The notes under the pieces are model-generated. The model was not told the origin of the DNA, searched no databases, and saw nothing but the letters and a program-made list of their open reading frames with translations. A program made the position numbers and the translations under genes. Positions 32,796 through 42,236 of a stretch of 64,000 nucleotides of DNA are shown in pieces (within the stretch, counting starts at the first letter, position 1; each line of letters begins with the position of its first letter). The stretch covers positions 1 through 64,000 of the forward strand of contig SKCR01021443.1 in assembly GCA_019454045.1 (NCBI GenBank), read 5' to 3'. This DNA comes from Zanthoxylum bungeanum (taxonomy: Eukaryota; Streptophyta; Magnoliopsida; Sapindales; Rutaceae).

Positions 32796-33609
32796 ATCAG
32801 TGCTATGAATGGCATTAGGTGCAGTCTAAGTGTGAGGTTTCTCAGCTAAGTCATTTAAGTAATCTAATACCTCATCAGGGTCCTTTCAGATGAACTCACC
32901 ATTGCACGTTGTCTCCACGAATTGGCGTTCTCTAGGGGTTAAACTGTCATAAAAATAGCTCACTAAACGTCAACTCTCATATCCATGGTGAGGACAACTC
33001 GCTAATATTTACTTATACCTTTCCCATGTTTGATAAAAGGGTTTCACTATATTTTTCGGAGAAGGTAGATATTTGTGTTTTCAAGGCATTCGTCTTATGG
33101 TATGGGAAGTATTTATTAAAGAATGCCTGTGTCATCGCGTCCCATGATCCTATTGACCGAGGTCTTAGAGAATACAACCAGCTTTTAGCTCTATCCTTAA
33201 GGGCAAAGTGGAAGAACTTAAGTCTAATTGCGTCAGTGGTTCCAAACCGGTCATGGAAAGTTGCTACAACCTCTTCAAACTCTCTAATGTGCACATAAGA
33301 GTTCTCGTTCTCCAAACCATTAAAGGTTGGGAGATACTGTATCATTCCAGGCTTAGAATCTATATGTGGTGCATTATGAGGAAACATGATACACGATGGT
33401 GTAGCTGTGCGAGTTGGGTGGAGGTACTCCTCAAGAGTCCTCATAGGTGGTCTATCATATTCACTTATAGTATGTGCACTAGACGTGGAAGGTGTGGCAA
33501 AGAGATTGTCAAACAAACTCTCTGAGTATGATTTTTCTTCTTCAGTCCCAACAAATCTACCAAACCTATCTCTACGTCTAGGCATGAAATTAAAACACAA
33601 GTGAAACAA
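32796..33609 (-). pseudogene. gag: Element C gag, N-terminal part
   Basis: The likely start gives MPRRRDRFGRFVGTEEE (ATG near 33585). The gag core has FNGLENENSYVHIREFEEVV, LKFFHFALKDRAKSWLYSL and FFNKYFPYHKTNALKTQI. From about 33012 down to 32796 it is degenerate. It stops at the element-B insertion and resumes at 22857. Confidence 0.87.
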
Positions 33610-33860
33610 GGAACATAAATAAAAAGAATAAACTAAAAATAAATAATTAAAAAGAAATAAAAAACTAAAATTAAAACTGAAATAAAATAGATAAAATAAA
33701 TAAATAAAATAAATAAACTAAAAAAAATCAAAACTAAACTAAAACTGAAATTGAAATAAAATAAAATAAAAAGTAAATAATAATAAAAAAATTGATATGG
33801 AATGAAGTTATCGCTTTTGTTGTTGACCAAGCAACCTAGTCCTGTTGTTTGTAAACCGTC
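33610..33860 (-). other. Element C leader, A-rich
   Basis: This low-complexity A-rich leader (33615-33800) lies between the primer site and gag. The long hydrophobic-looking open frame on the minus strand is an artefact of this composition. Confidence 0.7.
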
Positions 33861-33878
33861 TCCCCGGCAACAACGCCA
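33861..33878 (-). other. Primer binding site (tRNA-Asp type), element C
   Basis: Minus-strand TGGCGTTGTTGCCGGGGA lies next to the 5' LTR and matches the tRNA-Asp primer site with one or two changes. Confidence 0.85.
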
Positions 33879-33883
33879 AATTT

Positions 33884-34974
33884 TGATTACGCCTAAAAAA
33901 TACTTGCGGCTATCGCACTATATTTGGGGTGTCGATTCCTCAGAGAGATGGTTACAAATAACTGATTTACTTAAACAAAACGTTAGCATTAATTATATGA
34001 AAAGATAATGATTGAATTGATAATATAAAATAAAAACTATGGAAAATATGTTGAAGAATATCAGTAGAGATAAACAGCAAAGCGTCAGGAATCCATTTTG
34101 TATCAAATCCTTATATTCAGTTATTGATTCTGTTTTATTACTCAATTGAAGGTTTCACATCCCTAACTAACAATCGGAAGATATCCAATTCTAAACATAT
34201 TAAATTCTAAGTTAATTAATGATTTACTTTCTCTATATTAACAGCTCATAAAATTATCATTATGACTTATCTAACGTCGATAATATACCCTCAGACAATA
34301 CTGCAGCAGAAGACCAACTCATAAAATAACTTTACCAGTCTCAACTGAATCTATATGAAAGTTGAATAACATAGTTTCTGGATTCATAAATCGTAGAATA
34401 ATAAGGAATAATAAACATCAATTATATTAAATGTTTAAGAGTATTTAGGAATCAACAACATGAACATAAAAACTTAAATACAAGTGTTCATCCTAAGCTT
34501 TGCCTATAAGATTAGTTTTCCATGTAAAAGAGAGATATAACCTGGATAGATTAAAGAGACGTCATGCCGGCTTGAAGTTCTTCATTCTTCTCTCTCGAAA
34601 TTGTGTTTGTGGCTCTTTGATGTGTGTTTCTCTTTTGTTTTTCTCTCCCTTTAGGGTTTAGGACGAGCTTAGGTTTATATAGAGAAGTCTGGGAGGCCTT
34701 ATTTGCGTAAAAAATGAACTAAGCAAAAACCCTGGAAAATGCTTCCGTGTCACGACGCGTGGCCGGGCTTGCAGGATAATGATTTCTGCATTTCTGCTCA
34801 TTTCTTACGTGCTTCCGATGCATCCGTAAGATCCCGAAAGATGCGTAATTGCTCCAATATCCATATTCTATTGCTTCCGAATAACAAAGCACAAAATAAA
34901 CTATAATTAAGATTAAACACATGATAATCAAACTGAATTAGTGATGTTCAAAGTATATTTTCATGCACTTGTCA
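33884..34974 (-). repeat. Element C 5' LTR
   Basis: The 1091-bp LTR begins TGATTACGCC and ends GCACTTGTCA on the plus strand. It matches 18612-19725, with one segment shorter near 34345 and point differences elsewhere. Confidence 0.9.
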
Positions 34975-34979
34975 TGTAC

Positions 34980-35693
34980 GCTTGTGATAATTGAACACCA
35001 TAATATTAACTTAAACCTATACTTCCAAGTTTATAGTAATACAATATATGATTTTGCCAAGTTAACATTATGTCATATATGGTAATATAAATTAATCTAA
35101 GTCTATGTTTTTATTTTTTGAATCTAAAATAATTCCAGGATTAATTTCGTTAGTGTCACATTCGTTAATTCGTTCGAACGAAACTTTTCAGTGAGTTCAC
35201 GTTCGAGTAGTATTCATAAATGCGTTCGAACGAGGTATTCCAGAGAGTTCACGTTCGTGTTGCGTTCGTAAACGTGTTTGAACGAAATGTTCCAGAGAGT
35301 TTGCATTCGTGTTGCGTACGTAAACGCGTTCGAACATTCTTTGGCAGAAGACTGGCATTCGAGTTGCTTTTGAAGAAACGTTCGAATGAGACTACGAAAA
35401 ATAGAATTTTTACCTATGCGTTCGTCGGGCGTTCGAACGCCCATGCGTATTTTTCATGCACAAAAGACATTTTCTAGAAAATTGACAATTAAAGCATACA
35501 AAAGTTTTTCTAACAACACTTAAAATGTAATAAGTTTTTAAGATTATTAGTAGGATGTGTTGTACTTTATTTTTTAACATGCATAATTCAAGTAAACTAA
35601 TAAAAATATATATGCAATCAATGGAAACTTAGAAGAACCAGAAAAATATGTTGTAGAAGAAGCTAATTCTTAAACCAAGTCGAGTTGCCTATG
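34980..35693 (-). repeat. Copia-A leader (upstream part) and truncated 5' LTR
   Basis: The reverse complement matches 53430-54105 of the plus-strand Copia-A copy, including the CGTTCGAACG field. Perfect palindromes TTCGTTCGAACGAA (35169-35182) and GGGCGTTCGAACGCCC (35427-35442) are present. The LTR/leader border is near 35545. The LTR is cut at 35693, where element D begins. Confidence 0.8.
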
Positions 35694-37541
35694 TGTAGGA
35701 GCGAAATGGTGTTTACCGCTATGCCTATGATGTTCGACGACCATGACACTGTTGGGCTCGCAGCCCGTAAAGAGTACGGATTAGCCCACGGGGGACTAAA
35801 TCGAAGAATGAAGGAGTCGCCACCCAGTGTGAACTGGGAAAGATTTAAGGCCGCACTCATCCCTCGCAAGGGAATACCTCAAATCGTTGGGATCAGAATG
35901 GTCCCTTACTTATGCCAGTATAATGTACGGGTTCACACAATGGTATAGTCAAGTATTAATGCAATTCATGCATAAAAGCGAATGAAAAATGTAATAACAC
36001 ACCCAACCAAAATAATAATCACAATAACATAGTTCCAAAAGCATATTAAATTAAGAAATACGAGATGCGACAACGAAAATCATAATAAACAATCAAAAGC
36101 AGATAAAACGTCAATAATACATGCATATAGGAAGTAACAATGCTAAGGTGGGAAAAAAACATGCAATGGTACCAATAACGATGTCAACACGCATATATGA
36201 GTATTTCTCGAGTGGCACATGAAGTTGTATCCCAAGTACAAACCGCACTACCGTCCATTCAAATTCGGCTACGGGATTATCGTCTAGGTTTCCATCCGAT
36301 ATACCGCGAGGGATAATAACACACATAATCATCAATGCAATGTAAACGGACATAAAAAATATAACCATGCATATTTAGATAATCATCAACATGAACAAAC
36401 ATAAACAAAGTAAAGGCGAAATAATAAAAAAACGATAAAAGTGACTAAATAGATAAAAAAGATAAAAAACAAAATACCAAAGATGAGATGTGACTGGACG
36501 TATTTCATGTCCAGCCAGGCATGCAGCGTCCGAAACTATAAAAATAAATATGGTAAGGGTGCCCTCAGGTCTTACCTTTTAAGTTGCTTTATTGGAAGTG
36601 CGTTAGGCCGTCGCCGGAAGGATCGAAGCCTAGTTTCAAGGTTTGGTTTGGTTTCTGGTTGCTGGTTTGCTGTTTTTGGTTGCTAGTTCACTATTTTTGC
36701 CCGCTGTTTCACTGTTTTTGCTCGCTAATTCGCTGCTGATTGTTGGTTCTTCTTCACTGTTTTTCTGTTTCCGGTTCACGATTTTTGCTTCTGGTTCACG
36801 CCGCTGATTGCCGATTTCTCCCTCTCACGCTGTTTTTTTTCTTTTTTCTTCGGTGGTTCTCTCCTATTTTTCTTTTCTGTTTTGGTAATTCTGGCCTTTT
36901 TTCCTTGTTATTTTTTTTTGGTTCTCTTCCCTTCTCTCTTTCTTTCGGTTCCTCTATGTTTTTTTTATTGTTTCTCCCGCTCTGTTTTCCATTTTCCTTT
37001 CTTTTTCTTGTTGTTTTTTCGGTGATGCTCTAAAGAAGAAGAAAAGAGCCTCATTTGGCTGGTCCTCACCCATTTCTTTTATAGTTGCTGCCTCCTAGGG
37101 TTTTCTTATTTTTTTTTCCTTCAATGTTGCCGCCACTCTCTCTCTCTCCTCACTTTTATGTCAAGATTTCTTTTCCATATAAGGTGCTTAAGGGATTTAC
37201 AAGGGAAACTCAAATCACTTATATTAAGAAGGGATAATTCTTTCTAGTTTGGGCCTAGGATCTTGCATATTTGGCAAGAAGGGGATTTCAAATCTTTGTT
37301 AAGTTTGGCAAGTGATTTGATGAGGGGATTTCAAATCTTTGTTAATTTTGGCAAGTGATGAGAGGATTTGCGTGCATGGGGTTTTGGGCTGCATGGGCTA
37401 GTGATTCTGAATCCGATGAGGGGCTAATTTTGGAGGTTTTCCTTCCTTTCGGCATTAATTTTTCGCAACTTCCGTAACTTTTCAGGCAGTGCCTCCATAC
37501 GAGGCTCATCATCGGGCTAATGCAAAAATGCAGTGTCTACA
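35694..37541 (-). repeat. Element D 3' LTR
   Basis: The 1848-bp LTR starts TGTAGGAGCG and ends GTGTCTACA. It shares both ends and the GGAGTCGCCACC block with the solo LTR at 13045-15266. Its insertion into the Copia-A LTR follows CTATG (35689-35693); the second copy of that duplication was not found. A stem-loop CCCAGT-GTGA-ACTGGG lies at 35823-35838. Confidence 0.9.
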
Positions 37542-37556
37542 GTCACCCCCACTTTG
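37542..37556 (-). other. Polypurine tract of element D
   Basis: On the minus strand AAAGTGGGGGTGAC lies directly before the TGTAGACACTGC start of the 3' LTR. Confidence 0.8.
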
Positions 37557-37664
37557 ATGGGGCTTGTACAGTGTGTGACAGTGACAACCCTATTAAATTC
37601 ATGCATGCATTTTTACTTACCTGGTTCGTCGGCCGTTGCCGGACTTACCTGTTGTTTCACTACT

Positions 37665-38130
37665 TTTACGGGATGCTTCGATCTCTGGGATTTATTCCTG
37701 AACTAAGTTGAGTTGATAGCGAGGTGCTTAAACCACTGGGATTCATTCCCGAACCATACTGGGTGTGAGATGTTTTGATCTTTGAGATTCATTCTCGAAC
37801 TAACGGCGAGACGCTTCGACCTCTGGGATTCATTCCCAAACTAAGTTGAGCTGATGGCAATGTGCTTCGACCATTGGGATTCATTCCCGAACCATACTGG
37901 GTGTGAGATGCTTTGATCTCTGGGATTCATTCCCGAACTGACGACAAGGCGCTTCGACTCAGTGATTCATTCTCGAACCATATTGGGTGTGCGATGCTTC
38001 GATCTCTGGGATTCATTCCCGAACTGACGGCGAGGTGCTTCGACCTCTGGGATTCATTCCGAACCTTACTAGTGTGAGATGCTTCGATCTCTGGGATTCA
38101 TTCCCAAAACTGTTGATAATATGGGCATCG
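37665..38130. repeat. Tandem repeats, GGGATTCATTCCC family
   Basis: About ten degenerate units contain TTCGAxCTCTGGGATTCATTCCCGAAC. Two alternating spacer types (CATACTGGGTGTGAGATGC and GACGGCGAGG) give a period near 85-90 bp per pair. Each unit centres on an inverted repeat GGGA-TTCAT-TCCC. Confidence 0.85.
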
Positions 38131-38189
38131 ACCTTGAGATTTCTTCCTGAACTATCAGATTGATGGAGGTGAGGCACTTCAACCCCCGA

Positions 38190-38650
38190 TCCGTCCTCAT
38201 TCTCGAGGCTCTTTACTCATCCTCATTCCCGAGGTTGTTCTCCATTCTCGGAGTTCCTCTCAATTCCTGGAGTTCTTCGTCCTCATTCCTGAGGTTGCTC
38301 TATCTTCTCCATTTTGGAGTTCCTCTCCATTCCAGGAGTTCTTTTTCCTCATTCCTGAGGTTGCTCTATTCCTCTCCATTCCCGGAGTTCATCTCCATTC
38401 TTGGAGTTGCTTGTCTTCATTTCTGAGGTTGTTCTCCATTCTCGGAGTTCCTCTCCATTCTCGGAGTTCTTCGTCCACATTCCTGAGGTTCCTCTCCATT
38501 CTCAGAGTTCATCTCCATTCTTGGAGTTGCTCGTCCTCATTCCCGAGGTTCCTCTCCATTATTGGAGTTCTTCTCAATTCTTGGAGTTCTTCTCCATTCT
38601 TGGAGTTGCTCATCCTCATTCCGAGGTTCCTCTCCATTCTTGGAGCTGTT
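38190..38650. repeat. Array of about 20-bp hairpin units
   Basis: Two unit types alternate: CCTCATTCCCGAGG and CTCCATTCTTGGAG. Each can form a 4-bp stem with a 6-base loop, and stem sequences differ while remaining complementary. More than fifteen units are present. A short second block lies at 39465-39630. Confidence 0.85.
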
Positions 38651-38950
38651 TGTCATTGCCGCTTTTTTTTTTCAAAGCCTGCGAACATAAAATAAAAAAT
38701 ATGTGTATGCGACGTGTATGTATATATGCATGGATGCATACCCTATTCTGATGGGGTTTTTTTGTCCTATTGGCTTGATGTCATCTTTGGTTAGACATTC
38801 CTTGCGCTAGAGGGTTTTCTTCACCCCTTTAGGAATTCTTTTGGCCTTTGGTGCCCTTTGCCTAAAAAAGGTTTTGGTCGCCCCATTGGTTTGCTTACAG
38901 TTTCCTTCTGCCTATTCTCCTCCGGTGATTGCGCAGTTCTCTTTGGTCCC

Positions 38951-39760
38951 ATGGCTCAAGATCCCGTCGTGTCCCTTATTCGCGGGGTGGTACACTGGTC
39001 ATCCCCAGACCTGGCTCAGCTTTCTGCTCTCCACTACTTGCACCGGGTCAAGGTGGATTACGCCTTTTTGAAAGCGGCCTAATCATTTTGGGATACTGAA
39101 AATCATGTCTTCTGACTCATAGATTTCGGAATATGCCCTCTTCCTGAGGAGTTTACGGCCATTCTCGGCTTGTATTTTTCCCCTACTACCTTTCCAGCAA
39201 TGTCGCGTTTCCAATGTCTATACCCTCGGGAAGCCTCCGAAGCTTTCCTTATTTTGCAGGTTTGCTCTATCTTTTGTCCAATCTATCATTTCAGATTTTC
39301 AACTTAGCGGATTGCTTTATCTTGCTTGGGTCGTCTTTTCAGGTTTTCAATCCAGCGAGCTAAAATTTTTTTTTTGTTTTTTTAGATCTGGTTACAAGAA
39401 AAGTTAAGACTTATTGTTCCTTCTCCAGCTCCTGTCTTTATTTCTTATGTCTTTTGGCACCACCTTGCTCGTCCTCATTCCCGAGGTTCCTTCTATTCCT
39501 GAAGTTTTTCGTCCCCATTCCCGAGGTTGCTTTATTTCTCTCCATTCCTGAAGTTTGTCTCCATTCTTGGAGTTGCTCATTCTTATTCCTAAGGTCCCTC
39601 TCCATTCTTGGAGTTGCTCATCCTCGCCGCTTCTTGGACTATTTCCAGACCAAATGGTCTCAACGTCGAACGTGGCCCGTCACTGCCCTGGGGCCTCCCA
39701 ACGCTTCTTCTCCTAGATCTTCTGACCTTGGTCCAGCATCTAAGAAACAAAAGACGTGAT
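38951..39760 (+). pseudogene. Antisense ORF of element D (plant-mobile-domain / DUF7745-like)
   Basis: The frame opens at ATG 38951 on the strand opposite to gag-pol. It reads MAQDPVVSLIRGVVHWSSPD, VKVDYAFLKAA, then with two stops SFWDTENHVF and LPEEFTAILGLYFSP. This pattern (large aromatic block, FW, LPEEF..ILG) is typical of the plant domain shared by Tat-element extra ORFs and 'aminotransferase-like, plant mobile domain' proteins. The end (WPVTALGPPN..SKKQKT, 39640-39760) is basic. Between the parts lies an interrupted, possibly intron-like stretch (39258-39450) and a copy of the hairpin repeat. The function of this family is unknown. Stops make this copy a pseudogene. Confidence 0.6.
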
Positions 39761-40240
39761 TTGTAATTACTTGACTCTAATCTTTCCCGATTAGCTGAAA
39801 TTTTTGCAATCTATGAACATCTTGAACATTTGTTTCAATAAAGGCGGTTGCATCACTTCTTAGTACATATGTAGGAAATAATGAATTGCATTGTGAGGAT
39901 ACCTCTGTCGCTAACTGTTCCTCACGGATTTTACAATTAACTATTTTCCTGCTCACTCATGCTCTATATGTTGCTTGGGCTGTCCTTTGCGGATTTTCAA
40001 CCCAAACTAGCCATTTTTTTATATGCAAAGTATTACTTCAGCCTGTCCATGTTGATAGGCTCGGTGAATTCGTTCCCTTCCAAATTTGACAGTCTCACTG
40101 CCCCATTCCCCATCACCTTTTTGTCTAATTAGGGCCCTTCCCAATTGGGCCTGAACTTTCCCCTTGGGTCCATTATCAGTGGCTTCAACTGCTTAAGCAC
40201 TAAATCACCTTCTCTGATCTTGGTGGGGGCGCACTTTCTT
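39761..40240. other. Non-coding stretch of element D
   Basis: This lies between the end of the antisense ORF and the integrase tail. From about 40100 rightward the minus strand holds frameshifted remnants of the integrase C-terminal region. Nothing else is recognised. Confidence 0.5.
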
Positions 40241-41409
40241 GTTGAACGCCCTGGCCAACCTTTTCTGGTATACCTGCATGTGGTGCAGGGCCTTTATCCT
40301 TTTCTCATCCAGTAATGCTAGCTGTTCGAACCTCTGCGAGGCCTATTTCTTCTCAGGAAATCCTGCCTCTGCTAGTACCCATATTGACTGTATCTCTATT
40401 TCCACCGGTAACACTGCCTCCATCCCGTAAACCAAAGAATATGGTGTGGCTCCCATTGCCGTTCTCACCAAAGTTCTATACCCCCACAAGGCATATGGCA
40501 GTTTGTCTGCCCAATCTTTATAACTTTCCGTCATCTTAGCTAGTATTTTCTTTATGGTTTTGTTGGCCGCCTCCACCGCCCCATTAGCCTGTGGCCTGTA
40601 AGGTGATGATTTGTGATACCCTACCCGTACTTCTGCAACATCGCCTTTGTTTCTCCATGAAATTGGACTCCATTATTCGTTAATATGTGATGTGGCATTT
40701 CGTATCGACATACTATATTACGGGCTATGAACTTGGCCATCTGTTTCGCCGTAACATTACGGAATGACTCGGCTTCCACCCATTTCGAAAAATAGTCTAC
40801 CGCCACTACTATGAACCGATGTCCATTTGATGCATGTGGCATGATTTCTCCAATCATGTCAATACCCCACGTTGAGAAAGGCCATGGTTATGAAAGTCCA
40901 TGCAATTCCGTAGGCGGCAGATGGTTCAAGTTGCCATGTGCCTGGCAATCGTGAAAGTGCTTCACCAGCTGTGCGCAGTCAGCTTCCATGGTCGACCAGT
41001 AAAATCCCTGTCTCACTATCTTGCGAGACAAATTCAATCTATTCCTGTGCGGTCTACATACTCCAGCGTGCACCTCTTCCATCACCTTTTGAGCCTCTTC
41101 TTTTCTTAAACATTTCAGCTGGACGCCGTTGGCTTGTCTCTTGTACAACTCTCCCCTCAAACTCACATACTGGGAATCCAATTTAAGAATGAATATTCTG
41201 TCTTTCTTGCCGGCTCCTTCTGGGAATTCCCCACGTTCTAGATACTGCAGAATGTCATAGTACCACGGCTTCCCATCATCGACTTCTACTTCCAAGATTC
41301 CCTCTATCTCATAACTGGGTCTGCTAGCTGTTGTTAGCACAAAGGGTCTCATTACCAGTTTTTTTAGGTTTTCCCAAGTTGTAGCTAGGGTGGCTAATGC
41401 ATACGCCAT
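40241..41409 (-). pseudogene. Element D integrase
   Basis: From right to left on the minus strand: the zinc-binding N-terminal region with RQGFYWSTMEADCAQLVKH and CQAHGN (about 40950-41050), then the core. The first catalytic Asp is present near GIDMIGEIMP. The second catalytic position reads TNNGVQFHG where the family has TDNGxQF, so Asp is replaced by Asn. The Glu region is intact (SPYRPQANGAVEAANK). KLPYALWGYRTLVRTAMGAT and SLVYGMEAVLPVEIEI follow. Frame breaks occur near 40860 and 40600. The enzyme would insert the cDNA; this copy is inactive. Confidence 0.88.
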
Positions 41410-41811
41410 TTGGTTCTCTTATCGTGGAAAGTGCTGGAATTTACAGTCGGGGATAGCCTTTGCCAACTTCCTGAGATGAAGTAGGTAGGGTCTCAACCGG
41501 TCTTCCTTTAATTCCCATTCCCCTTGCATGTGTCAAACTACCAATATCGAGTCTCCATAAACTTCTACGTCCATAGCTCCTAGGGCTATTAGTGCTTTCA
41601 GTCCAAAGACACATGCTTCATATTCGGCCATGTTGTTGGTGAGTTCGAACGTTAACCTTTTGGCCATAGGTAGGGTTTCTTCTTCGGGGGTTACTACTAC
41701 AATTCCTATTCCAGCTCCTTTGTAATTTACCGCCCCATCGAAATATATTTTCCACCCCTAGACTGTTATGGCTTGAATCTCCTCGTCTGGGAATTCGAAC
41801 TTATACTGATC
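41410..41811 (-). pseudogene. Second (Tat-type) RNase H of element D
   Basis: The minus strand carries MAKRLTFELTNNMAEYEACV, then ALGAMDVEVYGDSILVV, a stop, and HMQGEWELKEDRLRPYL. The TNNxAEYEA motif and YGDS are the hallmarks of the extra RNase H that Tat-lineage Gypsy elements carry after the ordinary one. One stop (near 41536) and frame breaks occur. Confidence 0.8.
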
Positions 41812-42236
41812 TCATTCTATGGGTTGTAATGCCAAGAATTCCGCTACGGCTCGCCCTTTGATTACGTTAGAGGTGAGGTATTCTATATCAAACTCCGTTA
41901 GCAACAGCAACCATATGCCCAACTTCCCTATCAGTGAGGGTACTGATTGTAAATATTTTAAGGGATTCTCCTTTGCTACCACTTGTATCTTATAGGATTG
42001 GAAGTAATGACGCAATATTCGGGAAGCCCATATCACCGCTAAATAGATAATTTCCACCTCTTGATAGCGGGCTCCATACGGAAGAATCTTCTTACTGAGG
42101 TGGTAGACTGCATGTTCCACCCCTATTTTATCTGCTTGTACCATCATCGCCCCCAGCGCTTCAGGTTCTCTAGCCAAATACAACACCAAAGGTTTGCCCG
42201 GCCTTGGAGGTTTCAGGACGGGCGGTTGATGAGTGG
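41812..42236 (-). pseudogene. RNase H (first) of element D
   Basis: Minus-strand reading LYLAREPEALGAMMVQ, GVEHAVYHLSKKIL and EVEIIYLAVIWASRILRHYF is the retroelement RNase H linked to RT. Its upstream edge is the solo-LTR insertion point (42236). Joining it to the RT end at 44391 restores a normal RT-RNase H transition, confirming the insertion. Confidence 0.87.

Larger units (their letters stand above)
18612..34974 (-). mobile_element. Element C: non-autonomous Athila-like Gypsy (gag-protease only), split by element B
   Basis: LTRs at 18612-19725 and 33884-34974 flank a tRNA-Asp primer site (33861-33878), gag (upstream part 33013-33609, downstream part 21992-22857), and protease (21361-about 21840). 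The conserved pol C-terminal signature RLAEDVKLSASGEAT follows near 21010-21060. RT, RNase H and integrase are absent: only about 250 bases separate the protease from that signature. Target duplications TGTAT (18607-18611) and TGTAC (34975-34979) differ by one transition and lie in the Copia-A leader. Element B (22858-32790) is inserted within gag. Without B, the element is about 6.4 kb. Confidence 0.88.

Noticed and set aside
33633..33830. Hydrophobic Phe/Leu/Tyr-rich minus-strand frame
   Set aside because: It is an artefact of the A-rich low-complexity leader of element C.
36740..37033. Phe/Leu-rich plus-strand frame with membrane-like composition
   Set aside because: It lies in a T-rich part of the element D LTR. 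No homologous frame exists in the solo LTR of the same family.
37665..38650. CRISPR-like array of repeats and spacers
   Set aside because: The window is plant nuclear DNA. Units are contiguous degenerate tandem repeats, with no unique spacers and no cas genes.
38160..38751. Ser/Leu-rich repetitive frames
   Set aside because: They are translations of the hairpin repeat array, open in more than one frame at once because the unit lacks stops.
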